A stretch of DNA of 64,000 nt from UBA1757 sp963617485 (GTDB lineage Bacteria; Bacteroidota; Bacteroidia; Bacteroidales; UBA1402), in assembly GCA_963617485.1 (NCBI GenBank), contig CAVEPA010000007.1, positions 1-64,000 on the forward strand, given 5' to 3'. The notes under the pieces were generated by a model, which worked only from the letters and a program-made list of their open reading frames with translations, was not told the DNA's origin and did no database searches. The translations under genes and the position numbers were made by a program. Positions 49,387 through 58,524 of this stretch are shown piece after piece (the stretch's first letter is position 1; every line of letters starts with the position of its first letter).

Positions 49387-49947
49387 ATGGAAAACACCTT
49401 GTTTGTGCTTTCTGCCTTGAACGTGGAATGCCAACAAACCTCCGAACACCGTCTGAGTATGGGTTCGAGTTTGTATTTCTCGAATATCGAGCGGGCAGAA
49501 TCGGCCATGAAAAACTATCGTCAAAGCTATGCCAGCTTTTACGACGATGCGGCATTCGAAACCCAATTGTTTTGTCTGATTTTAGACGAGTACGAACTGG
49601 ATCATCTGCATCCCCGGAAAATCTCGAGTAGGGTGTTCCGGCCCGATTTGGAGGAAGGACAGCGTATGGCCCTATGCGAACCAGATCCGGCGCGCGATTG
49701 CAGGCCCGGCGATGTGGTGGAAGTTGCGCTGGGCGATTGCCTGTACACCTCTATCGTGAGTGCTTGTCCCTCTTCAACTTCCTTGCAGGATTGCTACGAG
49801 GTGCTGGTGTATCCCGAAATGGAAAAGGAATATGTGGCCTCGCCCTGGCTGTTCAAGCCCTTGTTCCCGGTGCGCGCAGAGGTGCTTGCCGCTTTGCGGC
49901 AAGCACTGGCCCTAACCAAGGCCCAGTGTGAGTGCGAGTGCGAGTGA
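49387..49947 (+). CDS. Unknown protein, cysteine/glutamate-rich C-terminus
   Basis: 186 residues with no signal peptide and no membrane segment. The N-terminal half reads FVLSALNVECQQTSEHRLSM and SSLYFSNIERAESAMKNYRQ; the second half has a small beta-barrel-like segment (RPGDVVEVALGDCLYTSIVS). The C-terminus ends QCECECE, encoded by a short run of GAGTGC units. I do not recognise the family. A promoter and a terminator of its own show that it is a real transcription unit. Confidence 0.6.
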   Translation: MENTLFVLSALNVECQQTSEHRLSMGSSLYFSNIERAESAMKNYRQSYASFYDDAAFETQLFCLILDEYELDHLHPRKISSRVFRPDLEEGQRMALCEPDPARDCRPGDVVEVALGDCLYTSIVSACPSSTSLQDCYEVLVYPEMEKEYVASPWLFKPLFPVRAEVLAALRQALALTKAQCECECE

Positions 49948-49969
49948 TGTCAACGCCAAGCGTCAAAGA

Positions 49970-50001
49970 AAAAGCCGCGTCAGTTCTCTGACGCGGCTTT
50001 T
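49970..50001. terminator. Bidirectional terminator between the unknown gene and tRNA-Pro
   Basis: AAAAGCCGCGTCAG (49970-49983) is perfectly complementary to CTGACGCGGCTTTT (49988-50001) around a TTCT loop. It can end both the plus-strand gene and the minus-strand tRNA. Confidence 0.9.
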
Positions 50002-50006
50002 GGTTG

Positions 50007-50080
50007 TCGGGGTACCCCGACTCGAACGGGGGACCTCCTGGTCCCAAACCAGGTGCGCTAGCCAACTGTGCTACACCCCG
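50007..50080 (-). tRNA. tRNA-Pro (anticodon TGG)
   Basis: On the minus strand the acceptor arm CGGGGTG pairs with TACCCCG, the anticodon stem CCTGG/CCAGG encloses TTTGGGA (anticodon TGG), and the T arm CCCCG/CGGGG encloses TTCGAGT. The discriminator base is A, and the 3' CCA is not encoded. Length 74 bases. Confidence 0.95.
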
Positions 50081-50140
50081 CTTGACAACGGCGGCAAAAG
50101 TAGTACAAATTGCCCAAATGCACAACCTTGGGCTTGAAAA

Positions 50141-51547
50141 TTATTCAAAGTAGCTGCTGCCGTCGAAGCAGTGGGTACAGAGGTCTTCCTTGGGCAGTCC
50201 GATAGCTTTCACCAGATTGTCCAGCGAACTGAACTTGAGCGAACTGATATTGAACTGTTTGCGGATAGACTCAACCAGATTCTTGTATTGCTCGCTGTTC
50301 TCGTCGGCATAGAGGTCAAGATTCTTGTCGTGCGCCCCTTCCATTTCCTGAATCTTGCGGCGGGCAATCAGTTCCAAATCGCTCTTCGATGCCGAAAACT
50401 TAAGGAACGGGCAAGAATACAAAATGGGCGGGCAGCCGATACGCATATGCACTTCCTTGGCACCGTATTGGAACAGCACAGCCACATTGTCTCTAAGCTG
50501 GGTGCCGCGCACAATGGAGTCGTCGGTGAAAAGTACGCGTTTGCCGGCAAGCAGCGAACGGTTGGCCATCAGTTTCATCTTGGCCACCAGAAAACGCCGC
50601 GATTGGTCGCTGGGAGTGAAGCTGCGGGGCCAGGTAGGCGTGTACTTGATAACGGCACGGCGGTAGGGGATATGACGGGCCTCAGAATAGCCCAAGCCCA
50701 CACCGATACCCGAGTCGGGAATACCGGCAATGGTATCCACTTCCACATTGTCGCCTTCGGCTATGCCCATACCGCAACGGTAGCGGGCCGAGTCCACGTT
50801 GATACCTTCGTAGTCGGAAACCGGATAACCGAAATAAACCCACATGAACGAGCAAATCTGCTTGCGCTTGTTGGGTTCGCGTATCTGTTCAAAACCATCG
50901 GCCGAGAGCTTGACAATCTCGCCCGGGCCTACATGGTATTCCAAAGCGAAATCGAGGTTCTGGAAGGCGCAAGGATCGCTCGAAACAGCCATGGCACCGT
51001 CTTTGCGGGCCAGCGAAACGGGCGTGCGGCCGAACTTGTCGCGGGCTACGATAATGCCGTCTTCGGTGAGCAGCAACATCGAGCAGGAGCCCTTCACTTT
51101 GTTGTACACATTCTCGATACCTTCCTTGAAGGTCTTGCCTTCGGTGATAAGCATGGCTACCAGCTCGGTGGGATTGGTGCTGCCTTGGCTCAATTCGGCA
51201 AAGTGGTTGCCTTTGGCGAGCAGTTCCTTTTCCAAATCGTCGATGTTGTTGATGCAGGCCACCGTTACCAGCGCGAATTTGCCCAAGAAAGAGTTGATGA
51301 CAATCGGCTGGGAGTCGGTATCGCTAATGACACCGATACCCGAGTTGCCGCCAAAATCCTTCAGATCTTCTTCGAATTTCGAGCGGAAGTACGAATTTTC
51401 CAAACTGTGGATAGAACGTTTGAACCGTCCGTTGTCGAAGGTGGCCATACCGCCACGTTTGGTTCCCAGATGGGAATTGTAGTCTGTGCCGTAGAACAAG
51501 TCGTTGACACAGGATGTTTTAGAAATCGTTCCAAAAAAACCACCCAT
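50141..51547 (-). CDS. PurF-like amidophosphoribosyltransferase lacking the glutaminase Cys
   Basis: 468 residues. The N-terminal class II glutamine amidotransferase fold is recognisable (YGTDYNSHLGTKRGGMATF), but it begins MGGFFG where active PurF has Cys as residue 1 or 2, and the glutamine-binding His-x-Arg-Tyr segment is replaced by GIGVISDTDSQ. An in-frame stop 12 bases upstream of the ATG excludes a longer start. The phosphoribosyltransferase domain is intact (IAGIPDSGIGVGLGYSEAR, then VLFTDDSIVRGTQLRDN for PRPP), and Cys in GCPPILYSCPF and CTHCFDGSSYF may hold an Fe-S cluster as in some PurF. It may use free ammonia or another partner, or have a changed role. It shares an operon with carB, 34 bases upstream. 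Confidence 0.8.
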   Translation of the reverse strand: MGGFFGTISKTSCVNDLFYGTDYNSHLGTKRGGMATFDNGRFKRSIHSLENSYFRSKFEEDLKDFGGNSGIGVISDTDSQPIVINSFLGKFALVTVACINNIDDLEKELLAKGNHFAELSQGSTNPTELVAMLITEGKTFKEGIENVYNKVKGSCSMLLLTEDGIIVARDKFGRTPVSLARKDGAMAVSSDPCAFQNLDFALEYHVGPGEIVKLSADGFEQIREPNKRKQICSFMWVYFGYPVSDYEGINVDSARYRCGMGIAEGDNVEVDTIAGIPDSGIGVGLGYSEARHIPYRRAVIKYTPTWPRSFTPSDQSRRFLVAKMKLMANRSLLAGKRVLFTDDSIVRGTQLRDNVAVLFQYGAKEVHMRIGCPPILYSCPFLKFSASKSDLELIARRKIQEMEGAHDKNLDLYADENSEQYKNLVESIRKQFNISSLKFSSLDNLVKAIGLPKEDLCTHCFDGSSYFE

Positions 51548-51581
51548 AAGACTAAAGTATTAAGTAATAAATCAGCGGATG

Positions 51582-54500
51582 CTAAACATATTCCTGCCAG
51601 CTCTTAATCTGGATGTCGCTCTCTTGCATTGAGCAGAAGGCTTGGATGAAGGCAGCGGCCAGACGGGCGTTGGTGATAAGCGGAATGTTGTGGTCGATAG
51701 AGGCGCGACGGATGCGGTAACCGTTGGTCAGCTCGCGCTTGGTCAGATCCTTGGGAATATTGATGACAAGGTCGAAATCGTGATGGGCAATCTTGTTGAG
51801 TACCTGCTCGGTTTCGTGTTCGTGGCTTTCATCGGGCCAGAGTACCATTTGAGCGTCAATGCCGTGGTCTTGGAGGAACTTCTGCGTACCGGCGGTGGCG
51901 CAAATCTTGTAGCCGTGGTCGCTAAGCAGCTTGCAGGCATCGAGCAAATCCACCTTCGATTTGCTGGTACCAGAAGAAACCATCACACCCTTTTCCTTGG
52001 AAGGAATCTTGAAACCGGTAGCCAGCATGGCGTTGATAAGCGCTTCGTTGAAATCGTCGCCGATGCAACCGACTTCGCCCGTCGAGGACATATCCACACC
52101 CAGCACGGGGTCGGCCTTGTGCAGACGCGAGAACGAGAACTGCGAAGCCTTCACGCCAATCCAATCGATGTCGAAAGCGTTCTTGTCGGGCTTGGCGTAG
52201 GGAGCTTCCAGCATAATGCGGGTGGCCGTTTCGATAAAGTTGCGCTTGAGCACCTTGCTGACGAAGGGGAAGCTGCGCGAAGCACGCAGGTTGCATTCGA
52301 TAACCTTCACCTCGTTGTTCTTGGCCAGATACTGGATATTGAACGGGCCGCTGATGTTCAGTTCCTTGGCAATCTTGCGGCTGATTTTCTTGATGCGGCG
52401 AGCCGTCTCGAAGTAAATCTTCTGAGCGGGGAAGCACATGGTGGCATCGCCCGAGTGGACACCGGCAAATTCGATGTGTTCGGAAATGGCGTATTCGATA
52501 ATCTCACCCTTGTCGGCCACGGCATCGAATTCGATTTCCTTGGCGTTTTGCAGGAACTTGGAAACCACCACAGGATAATCCTTGGAAACCTCTTTGGCCA
52601 TCTGCAGGAAGTTCTCCAGCGCATCGTTGTCGTAGCAGACATTCATGGCTGCGCCCGAAAGCACGTACGAAGGACGCACCAGTACGGGGTAACCCACCTT
52701 GTCGATGAATGATTTGATGTCGTCCAGGCTGGTCAGCTCTTTCCAAGCCGGCTGGTCGATATCCAGCTGGTCGAGCATGGCCGAGAACTTGTTGCGGTTT
52801 TCGGCGCGGTCGATGCTGACGGGCGAAGTACCCAGAATGGGCACATTCTGACGATGCAGCTTCATAGCCAAGTTGTTGGGAATCTGGCCGCCCACCGAAA
52901 CAATCACGCCCTTGGGCTGTTCCAAATCGATGATATCCAGCACACGTTCAAAGCTCAACTCGTCGAAGTACAGACGGTCGCACATATCGTAGTCGGTGGA
53001 TACCGTTTCGGGGTTATAGTTGATCATGATGGCCTTGTAGCCCAGCTTGCGGGCCGTCTGGATGGCGTTCACCGAGCACCAGTCGAACTCGACGCTGCTG
53101 CCGATGCGGTAAGCGCCCGAACCCAGCACAATCACCGATTTGTCGTTCTTGTAGTAGGGGATATCGTGGTCGCTGCCATCGTAGGTCATATACAGATAGT
53201 TGGTCAATTCGGGATGTTCCGAAGCCACCGTTTCAATGCGCTTGACGCTGGGCAGAATGCCTTGTTTCTTGCGCAGGTTGCGTACACGCAGCAGGTCTTT
53301 TTCGAGGTTGCCTTGAGCGTTTTCCGAATAGCGGGCAATCTGGAAATCGGAGAAGCCCAGACGCTTGGCCTCCAGCATAACGTCTGCCGGAATGTCTTCG
53401 ATGCGTTTGTATTGGCCCAGCACCTTGGTGTAGTCGCAGATGTTCTTCATCTTGCCGATGAACCAAGGGTCGATTTTGGTCAGCTCGTAGATGCGCTCAA
53501 TGCTGTAGCCTCTTTCCAAAGCTTCGGCTATGGCAAAGATACGCAGGTCGGAGGGGTGCGAGAGCTCGTGGTCGAGGTCGTCGAAGTGCAGGTGATTGTT
53601 GCCCACGAAACCGTGCATACCTTGGCCTATCATACGCAGACCCTTTTGCAGGATTTCTTCGAACGATTTGCCGATAGACATGATTTCACCTACCGATTTC
53701 ATCGAAGAACCGATTTCGCGCGAAACACCCACGAACTTGGTCAAGTCCCAACGGGGAATCTTGCAAATCATATAGTCGAGCTGAGGAGCGACATAAGCCG
53801 AGTTGGGCGTGCCCATTTCGCCGATTTGGTCGAGGCTGTAGCCCAATGCCAGCTTGGCGGCCACGAAAGCCAAAGGATAACCGGTAGCTTTGGAAGCCAG
53901 GGCCGACGAACGGCTCAGACGGGCGTTCACCTCAATAATGCGGTAGTCGTTGGTTTCAGCGTTGAAGGCAAACTGTATGTTGCACTCACCCACAATGCCC
54001 AAGTGGCGGACGCAAGTCTTCGACAGGTTCACCAGCATATCAATCTGCTGCTGGTTCAGCGAGCAGGTAGGAGCCACCACGATAGATTCGCCCGTGTGGA
54101 TACCCAGCGGGTCGACATTTTCCATATTGGCCACCGTAAAGCAGTGGTCGTTCTTGTCGCGGATAACTTCGAATTCAATTTCCTTCCAGCCCTTGAGCGA
54201 TTCTTCCACCAAAATTTGTTTGGAGAAGGAGAAGGACTGTTCGGCCAAGTCCTTGAATTCATCAGGATTGGTGCAGATACCGCTGCCCAAACCACCCAAA
54301 GCGTAGGCCGAACGTATCATCACAGGAAAACCGATGGTCTGGGCGGCCTTCTGGGCGTCTTCCATCGATTCTACCGCTTGGCTCACCGGCGATTTAAGGC
54401 CGATTTCGTTCAGCTTTTTTACAAAAAGGTCGCGGTCTTCGGTGTACATGATAGCTTCCACCGAAGTGCCCAAAACCTTAACGCCATACTTGTCAAGAAT

Positions 54501-54812
54501 ACCCTGAGTGTAAAGCTCAGTACCGCAGTTCAAGGCCGTTTGGCCACCGAATGCCAATAGGATACCATCGGGACGTTCCTTCTCGATGATTTTCTCCACG
54601 AAGCAGGTGTTGACGGGTAAAAAATAGACGGTATCAGCAATACCGTCGGACGTCTGGATAGTGGCAATGTTCGGATTGACCAATACCGATTTGATACCTT
54701 CTTCGCGTAGAGCTTTCAACGCTTGCGAGCCCGAGTAGTCGAATTCGCCCGCCTGACCAATTTTCAAGGCGCCTGAACCGAGAACAAGGACTTTTTTAAT
54801 TTCTTGATTCAT
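51582..54812 (-). CDS. carB: Carbamoyl-phosphate synthase, large subunit
   Basis: 1076 residues. Two homologous halves each carry an ATP-grasp: KVLVLGSGALKIGQAGEFDY opens the first, and VIVLGSGAYRIGSSVEFDW (about residue 560) opens the second. The C-terminal MGS-like allosteric domain (about 940-1076) binds UMP/IMP/ornithine in homologues. It makes carbamoyl phosphate for pyrimidine and arginine synthesis using ammonia from CarA, which is not in the window. It is followed by the PurF-like gene on the same strand. Confidence 0.97.
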   Translation of the reverse strand: MNQEIKKVLVLGSGALKIGQAGEFDYSGSQALKALREEGIKSVLVNPNIATIQTSDGIADTVYFLPVNTCFVEKIIEKERPDGILLAFGGQTALNCGTELYTQGILDKYGVKVLGTSVEAIMYTEDRDLFVKKLNEIGLKSPVSQAVESMEDAQKAAQTIGFPVMIRSAYALGGLGSGICTNPDEFKDLAEQSFSFSKQILVEESLKGWKEIEFEVIRDKNDHCFTVANMENVDPLGIHTGESIVVAPTCSLNQQQIDMLVNLSKTCVRHLGIVGECNIQFAFNAETNDYRIIEVNARLSRSSALASKATGYPLAFVAAKLALGYSLDQIGEMGTPNSAYVAPQLDYMICKIPRWDLTKFVGVSREIGSSMKSVGEIMSIGKSFEEILQKGLRMIGQGMHGFVGNNHLHFDDLDHELSHPSDLRIFAIAEALERGYSIERIYELTKIDPWFIGKMKNICDYTKVLGQYKRIEDIPADVMLEAKRLGFSDFQIARYSENAQGNLEKDLLRVRNLRKKQGILPSVKRIETVASEHPELTNYLYMTYDGSDHDIPYYKNDKSVIVLGSGAYRIGSSVEFDWCSVNAIQTARKLGYKAIMINYNPETVSTDYDMCDRLYFDELSFERVLDIIDLEQPKGVIVSVGGQIPNNLAMKLHRQNVPILGTSPVSIDRAENRNKFSAMLDQLDIDQPAWKELTSLDDIKSFIDKVGYPVLVRPSYVLSGAAMNVCYDNDALENFLQMAKEVSKDYPVVVSKFLQNAKEIEFDAVADKGEIIEYAISEHIEFAGVHSGDATMCFPAQKIYFETARRIKKISRKIAKELNISGPFNIQYLAKNNEVKVIECNLRASRSFPFVSKVLKRNFIETATRIMLEAPYAKPDKNAFDIDWIGVKASQFSFSRLHKADPVLGVDMSSTGEVGCIGDDFNEALINAMLATGFKIPSKEKGVMVSSGTSKSKVDLLDACKLLSDHGYKICATAGTQKFLQDHGIDAQMVLWPDESHEHETEQVLNKIAHHDFDLVINIPKDLTKRELTNGYRIRRASIDHNIPLITNARLAAAFIQAFCSMQESDIQIKSWQEYV

Positions 54813-54940
54813 AATGAATTAATTAGATTTGGTCGTGTTCAATATTCGCGTGCAAAGAAAGCGATTTCTCACGATTTAGGAAAGTGCTTAAGGCTATTTT
54901 TTAGTGAATAAATGCTATTTTTCCATGTCGTGAAACTTGA

Positions 54941-54972
54941 TTTGTTTTATGCGCATATTTGCCGTACTTTTG
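54941..54972 (+). promoter_or_regulatory. Consensus promoter for aspS
   Basis: TTTG (54941-54944), 20 bases, TACTTTTG (54965-54972), 45 bases before the aspS ATG. It lies in the 205-base divergent region between carB and aspS. Confidence 0.75.
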
Positions 54973-55017
54973 CAGTTCCCGTCCGAATAAACGAACAATC
55001 TTATAAAAATACAAAAA

Positions 55018-56778
55018 ATGTACAGAACACATACTTGTGGAGAGTTGAGACTCAGCCACGTGGGTGCCGAAGTGACCCTGGCCGGTTGGGTGCAGCGTCT
55101 GAGAAAAATGGGAGGCATGACCTTCGTCGATTTGCGCGACCGTTACGGCATTACCCAACTGGTGTTCGACCAGAGCATCGAGCCCGCCTTGGCCGAAAAA
55201 GCCAATCATTTGGGCCGTGAATACGTTATTCAAGTGCAAGGCAGCGTGCGCGAGCGCGAAAGCAAGAATGCCAAGATTGCCACGGGCGATGTCGAACTGG
55301 TGGCCCAAACCTTGACGGTGCTTAACGAATCGGCCGTTCCGCCTTTCACCATCGAAGACAACAGTGACGGTGGCGACGACCTGCGCATGCAATACCGCTA
55401 TCTGGACCTGCGCCGCAGTTGTGTGCGCAAGAACCTGGAGCTGCGTCACAAGCTGGCCTTTGAAACCCGCCGCTACCTCGACGCCCAGCATTTCCTCGAA
55501 ATAGAAACGCCCTTCCTTATCAAGTCTACGCCCGAAGGAGCCCGCGACTTTGTGGTGCCTTCGCGCATGAACCCCGGACAGTTTTACGCTCTGCCACAAT
55601 CGCCCCAACAATTCAAGCAGCTGTTGATGGTGGCCGGCATGGACCGTTACTTCCAGATAGTCAAGTGCTTCCGCGACGAAGACCTGCGTGCCGACCGTCA
55701 GCCGGAGTTCACCCAGATAGACTGCGAGATGTCTTTCGCCCAACAGGAAGACGTTATCGTTATGTTCGAAGGCCTGATGAAGCATCTGTTCAAGGTGCTG
55801 AAAAATATTGAGTTCGAAGGCGATTTTCCCCGCATGACTTGGGAGGATGCTATGAAATATTACGGCAGCGACAAGCCCGATATCCGTTTCGGCATGAAGT
55901 TTGTCGAAGTGAAGGACCTCTTGCCCGAAGGCCATTTTCAGGTTTTCGACCAAGCACCTTATGTGGCCGGTATTTGTGTGCCGGGTTGCGCCGGCTATTC
56001 GCGCAAACAGCTCGATGCCCTTACCGATTATGTCAAGCGTAGCCAGATTGGTGCCCAGGGCCTGATTTGGATCAAAAAAGACGCTCAGGGTCTGCTCAAG
56101 TCGAGCATCGACAAGTTTTACGATTCCGCAACCATCGCTGCGCTGGCCGAACGCTTCGAGGCTGCCGACGGCGATTTGATGCTGCTCATGTGCGGCCCCA
56201 TGCGCAAGACCCAGAAACAGCTCTGTGCCCTGCGTCTGAAAGTGGCCGACGACCTGGGCCTGCGCAATCCTTCGGTTTACGCACCGCTCTGGGTGATAGA
56301 CTTTCCGCTTTTCGAGTGGGACGAGGAAACCCAGCGCTATTATGCCACACACCATCCCTTTACCATGCCTAACCCCGAAGACATTCCTTTGCTCGACACC
56401 GATCAGGGCAAGGTGCGCTCTTGGGCTTACGACTGCGTGGTGAATGGAGTAGAACTGGGCGGCGGCTCGGTACGTATCCACGATAGCCAATTGCAGGAGA
56501 AGATGTTCGAGCTGCTCGGCTTCACGCCCGAAAAGGCCATGTCGCAGTTCGGTTGCATTATCAACGCCTTCCGCTACGGTGCTCCGCCACACGCCGGTCT
56601 GGCTTTCGGTCTTGACCGCGTAGTGTCCATGTTTGCCGAGCTCGACAGCATCCGCGACTGCATCGCCTTCCCCAAGAACAATGCCGGCCGCGACGTGATG
56701 ATAGACGCGCCTTCGGTTATCGACGATGCCCAGCTGGAAGAACTCTGCCTAAGCATTAATTTGCCCCAGCCCAAGTAA
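55018..56778 (+). CDS. aspS: Aspartate-tRNA ligase
   Basis: 586 residues. The N-terminal OB-fold anticodon-binding domain (about 1-105) is followed by the class II core (motif 2 FRDEDLRADRQPEFTQID), the bacterial GAD insertion (about 300-400, VPGCAGYSRKQLDAL), and motif 3 GLAFGLDRVVSMF. It charges tRNA-Asp. A direct duplication of its last 16 bases with stop codon follows (56766-56799). The NIF3 gene begins 24 bases after the stop. Confidence 0.97.
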   Translation: MYRTHTCGELRLSHVGAEVTLAGWVQRLRKMGGMTFVDLRDRYGITQLVFDQSIEPALAEKANHLGREYVIQVQGSVRERESKNAKIATGDVELVAQTLTVLNESAVPPFTIEDNSDGGDDLRMQYRYLDLRRSCVRKNLELRHKLAFETRRYLDAQHFLEIETPFLIKSTPEGARDFVVPSRMNPGQFYALPQSPQQFKQLLMVAGMDRYFQIVKCFRDEDLRADRQPEFTQIDCEMSFAQQEDVIVMFEGLMKHLFKVLKNIEFEGDFPRMTWEDAMKYYGSDKPDIRFGMKFVEVKDLLPEGHFQVFDQAPYVAGICVPGCAGYSRKQLDALTDYVKRSQIGAQGLIWIKKDAQGLLKSSIDKFYDSATIAALAERFEAADGDLMLLMCGPMRKTQKQLCALRLKVADDLGLRNPSVYAPLWVIDFPLFEWDEETQRYYATHHPFTMPNPEDIPLLDTDQGKVRSWAYDCVVNGVELGGGSVRIHDSQLQEKMFELLGFTPEKAMSQFGCIINAFRYGAPPHAGLAFGLDRVVSMFAELDSIRDCIAFPKNNAGRDVMIDAPSVIDDAQLEELCLSINLPQPK

Positions 56779-56799
56779 TAGAACCAGCCCAAGTAATAG
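56766..56799 (+). repeat. Direct duplication of the aspS stop region
   Basis: CCAGCCCAAGTAATAG at 56766-56781, the end of aspS with its TAA, is repeated exactly at 56784-56799 after AA, just before the next ATG at 56803. Confidence 0.9.
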
Positions 56800-56802
56800 C
56801 AT

Positions 56803-57579
56803 ATGAAGGTTGCCGACATCTGTCAGATTATCGAGAACTTCGCTGCGCTCGACAAGCAGGAAGCTTACGACAACTCCGGCCTGCAGCTGGGCGACCCGCT
56901 GATGCAGGTGACGGGCGTGCTTCTATGCCTCGACCTAAGCGAAGCCGTGCTGGACGAAGCCTTGGCCCAAGGCTGCAATATGATAGTCTCGCACCACCCC
57001 TTGCTCTTTCACGGCCTAAAACAGATTACCGGCCGCAGCATGGTGGAAAGGGTGGTTATCAAGGCATTGCAGCACAATGTGGCCATTTATGCCGGTCATA
57101 CCAATGTAGATTCCGTGCGTCAGGGGGTCAGTGCCAAGATGTGCGAAAAGCTGGGCTTGCAGACGCAGGGCTTCCTAGCCGCCAAAACGGAAGATGTCGG
57201 TCTGGGCATGATAGGGGAGTTGCCCTCGGCCATGTCGGAGCACGATTTCTTGCAGCTGGTGAAAGACGCTTTCCGTTGTCCTTGTCTGCGCCATTCGGCC
57301 TTGACGGGCAAAAGCATTAAAAAGGTGGCGCTTTGCGGCGGCAGCGGTGCAGAGTTCATCCCTTTGGCACTGTCCGTCCATGCCGATGCCTACCTGACAG
57401 CCGACCTCAAGTATCACGATTTTACCTCGGGCGAAGCCGCCTTGCTCTTGATAGATGCCGGGCATTTTGAAACGGAGCAATACACAAAAGAAATATTTTA
57501 CCGTTTGTTATCGGAAAATAATGCTACCTTTGCAGTCCGAATTTCGCAAACTGAACAAAATCCGGTTTGCTACTTTTGA
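56803..57579 (+). CDS. NIF3/YbgI-family dinuclear metal protein
   Basis: 258 residues. Metal-binding motifs are VSHHPLLFHGLKQIT (His-His), AGHTNVDSVRQGVSAKM, and the C-terminal DAGHFETEQYTKEIF with His and Glu. This is the short form, without the PII-like central insertion that lengthens many Bacteroidota homologues to about 365 residues. The family forms a toroidal hexamer with two metals; the GTP cyclohydrolase label in databases is weakly supported. It is probably cotranscribed with aspS and the zinc-ribbon gene. Confidence 0.9.
   Translation: MKVADICQIIENFAALDKQEAYDNSGLQLGDPLMQVTGVLLCLDLSEAVLDEALAQGCNMIVSHHPLLFHGLKQITGRSMVERVVIKALQHNVAIYAGHTNVDSVRQGVSAKMCEKLGLQTQGFLAAKTEDVGLGMIGELPSAMSEHDFLQLVKDAFRCPCLRHSALTGKSIKKVALCGGSGAEFIPLALSVHADAYLTADLKYHDFTSGEAALLLIDAGHFETEQYTKEIFYRLLSENNATFAVRISQTEQNPVCYF
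57504..57532 (+). promoter_or_regulatory. Possible internal promoter for the zinc-ribbon gene
   Basis: TTTG (57504-57507), 17 bases, TACCTTTG (57525-57532). It lies inside the last codons of the NIF3 gene, 76 bases before the next ATG; the spacer is shorter than consensus. Confidence 0.4.
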
Positions 57580-57607
57580 TAAGTAATTTATATACAATAT
57601 TTTAGCT

Positions 57608-58381
57608 ATGGCTACAGAAAATACGAAAGCAGATCTCAAGGACATTCCTGTAGAAGAAAAACTCAAAGTGCTGTACGAATTGCAGCTGGTGGCTTCCGAA
57701 CTCGACAAGATTAAGATTCTGAGAGGCGAGTTGCCTTTGGAAGTGCAAGACTTGGAAGACGAAATAGCCGGTCTTCAGACCCGTATCGAAAACTTCAAGA
57801 ACGATATGAAAGCTGCCGCCGATCTTATCAAGACTCGCAAGGCCGATATCGAGAACGCTCAGGCTTTGATAGCCAAATACAAGGAACAGCAGGACAACGT
57901 CCGCAACAACCGCGAATACGACTTCCTTAGCAAGGAAATTGAATATCAAGGGCTGGAAATTGAGTTGGCCGAGAAGAAAATCAAGGAGGCCCAATACGCC
58001 GAAACCCTCAGAACCGAGGAACTTGCCACCGCCCAGGCCGATTTGGAAGAACGCAAGCAAGACCTGGAAGTGAAGAAGGCCGAGCTGGACGATATCATCT
58101 CCGAGACCCGCGCCCAAGAAGAAGGCTTGCGCGAAAAGGCCGCCCAACTGGAAGCCAATATCGAAGACCGCTTGCTGACAGCTTTCAAGCGTATTCGTAA
58201 GAACGCCCGCAACGGTCTGGCTGTGGTAACGGTAGAACGTGATGCCTGCGGTGGTTGCTACAACAAGATTCCGCCACAAAGACAGCTCGATATCCGCATG
58301 CGCAAGAAAGTTATCGTTTGCGAATACTGCGGCCGCATCATGGTAGACTCGGGCTTGGCTTCCAAGGAAGACATCGAGTAG
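57608..58381 (+). CDS. Coiled-coil protein with C4 zinc ribbon (CdsZ-like)
   Basis: 257 residues. A long coiled coil fills about residues 15-185 (heptads such as DLEDEIAGLQTRIENFKNDM). The C-terminal ribbon has CGGCYNKIPPQRQLDIR, then VCEYCGRIMV, two CxxC pairs that bind zinc. The family is widespread in bacteria next to NIF3, as here; nucleic-acid or ribosome contact has been suggested but I cannot verify it. The last 20 bases with the stop codon are repeated almost exactly just downstream. Confidence 0.88.
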   Translation: MATENTKADLKDIPVEEKLKVLYELQLVASELDKIKILRGELPLEVQDLEDEIAGLQTRIENFKNDMKAAADLIKTRKADIENAQALIAKYKEQQDNVRNNREYDFLSKEIEYQGLEIELAEKKIKEAQYAETLRTEELATAQADLEERKQDLEVKKAELDDIISETRAQEEGLREKAAQLEANIEDRLLTAFKRIRKNARNGLAVVTVERDACGGCYNKIPPQRQLDIRMRKKVIVCEYCGRIMVDSGLASKEDIE

Positions 58382-58407
58382 TCAACCCAAGGAAAGACAT
58401 CGAGTAG
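58362..58407 (+). repeat. Direct duplication of the zinc-ribbon gene stop region
   Basis: CCAAGGAAGACATCGAGTAG (58362-58381) recurs at 58387-58407 with one extra A, separated by TCAAC. The copy carries the TAG stop again but is not preceded by an open reading frame. Confidence 0.9.
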
Positions 58408-58431
58408 GCGCTGCCAAACTTGCAGAACAAC

Positions 58432-58475
58432 AAAGAGTGACTAAAGGTCGAAAGACCGATAGTCACTCTTTATTT
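58432..58475 (+). terminator. Terminator with stacked hairpin after the zinc-ribbon gene
   Basis: AAAGAGTGACTA (58432-58443) pairs with TAGTCACTCTTT (58460-58471). Inside, GGTC-GAAA-GACC (58446-58457) forms a second short stem closed by a GNRA-type loop. A T-rich tail follows. It can also serve the convergent minus-strand operon. Confidence 0.85.
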
Positions 58476-58524
58476 TGTCCCATCGCTGGGTTGGCCAAAC
58501 GGCTGGCCAAACAAATTTTTGCGC

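Noticed and set aside
49928..49946. GAGTGC repeats at the end of the unknown gene as a regulatory repeat
   Set aside because: Only about three short units; they simply encode the Cys-Glu end.
52854..56592. Long opposite-strand frames over carB and aspS
   Set aside because: Both target genes are full length with intact motifs; the opposite frames have no family features.
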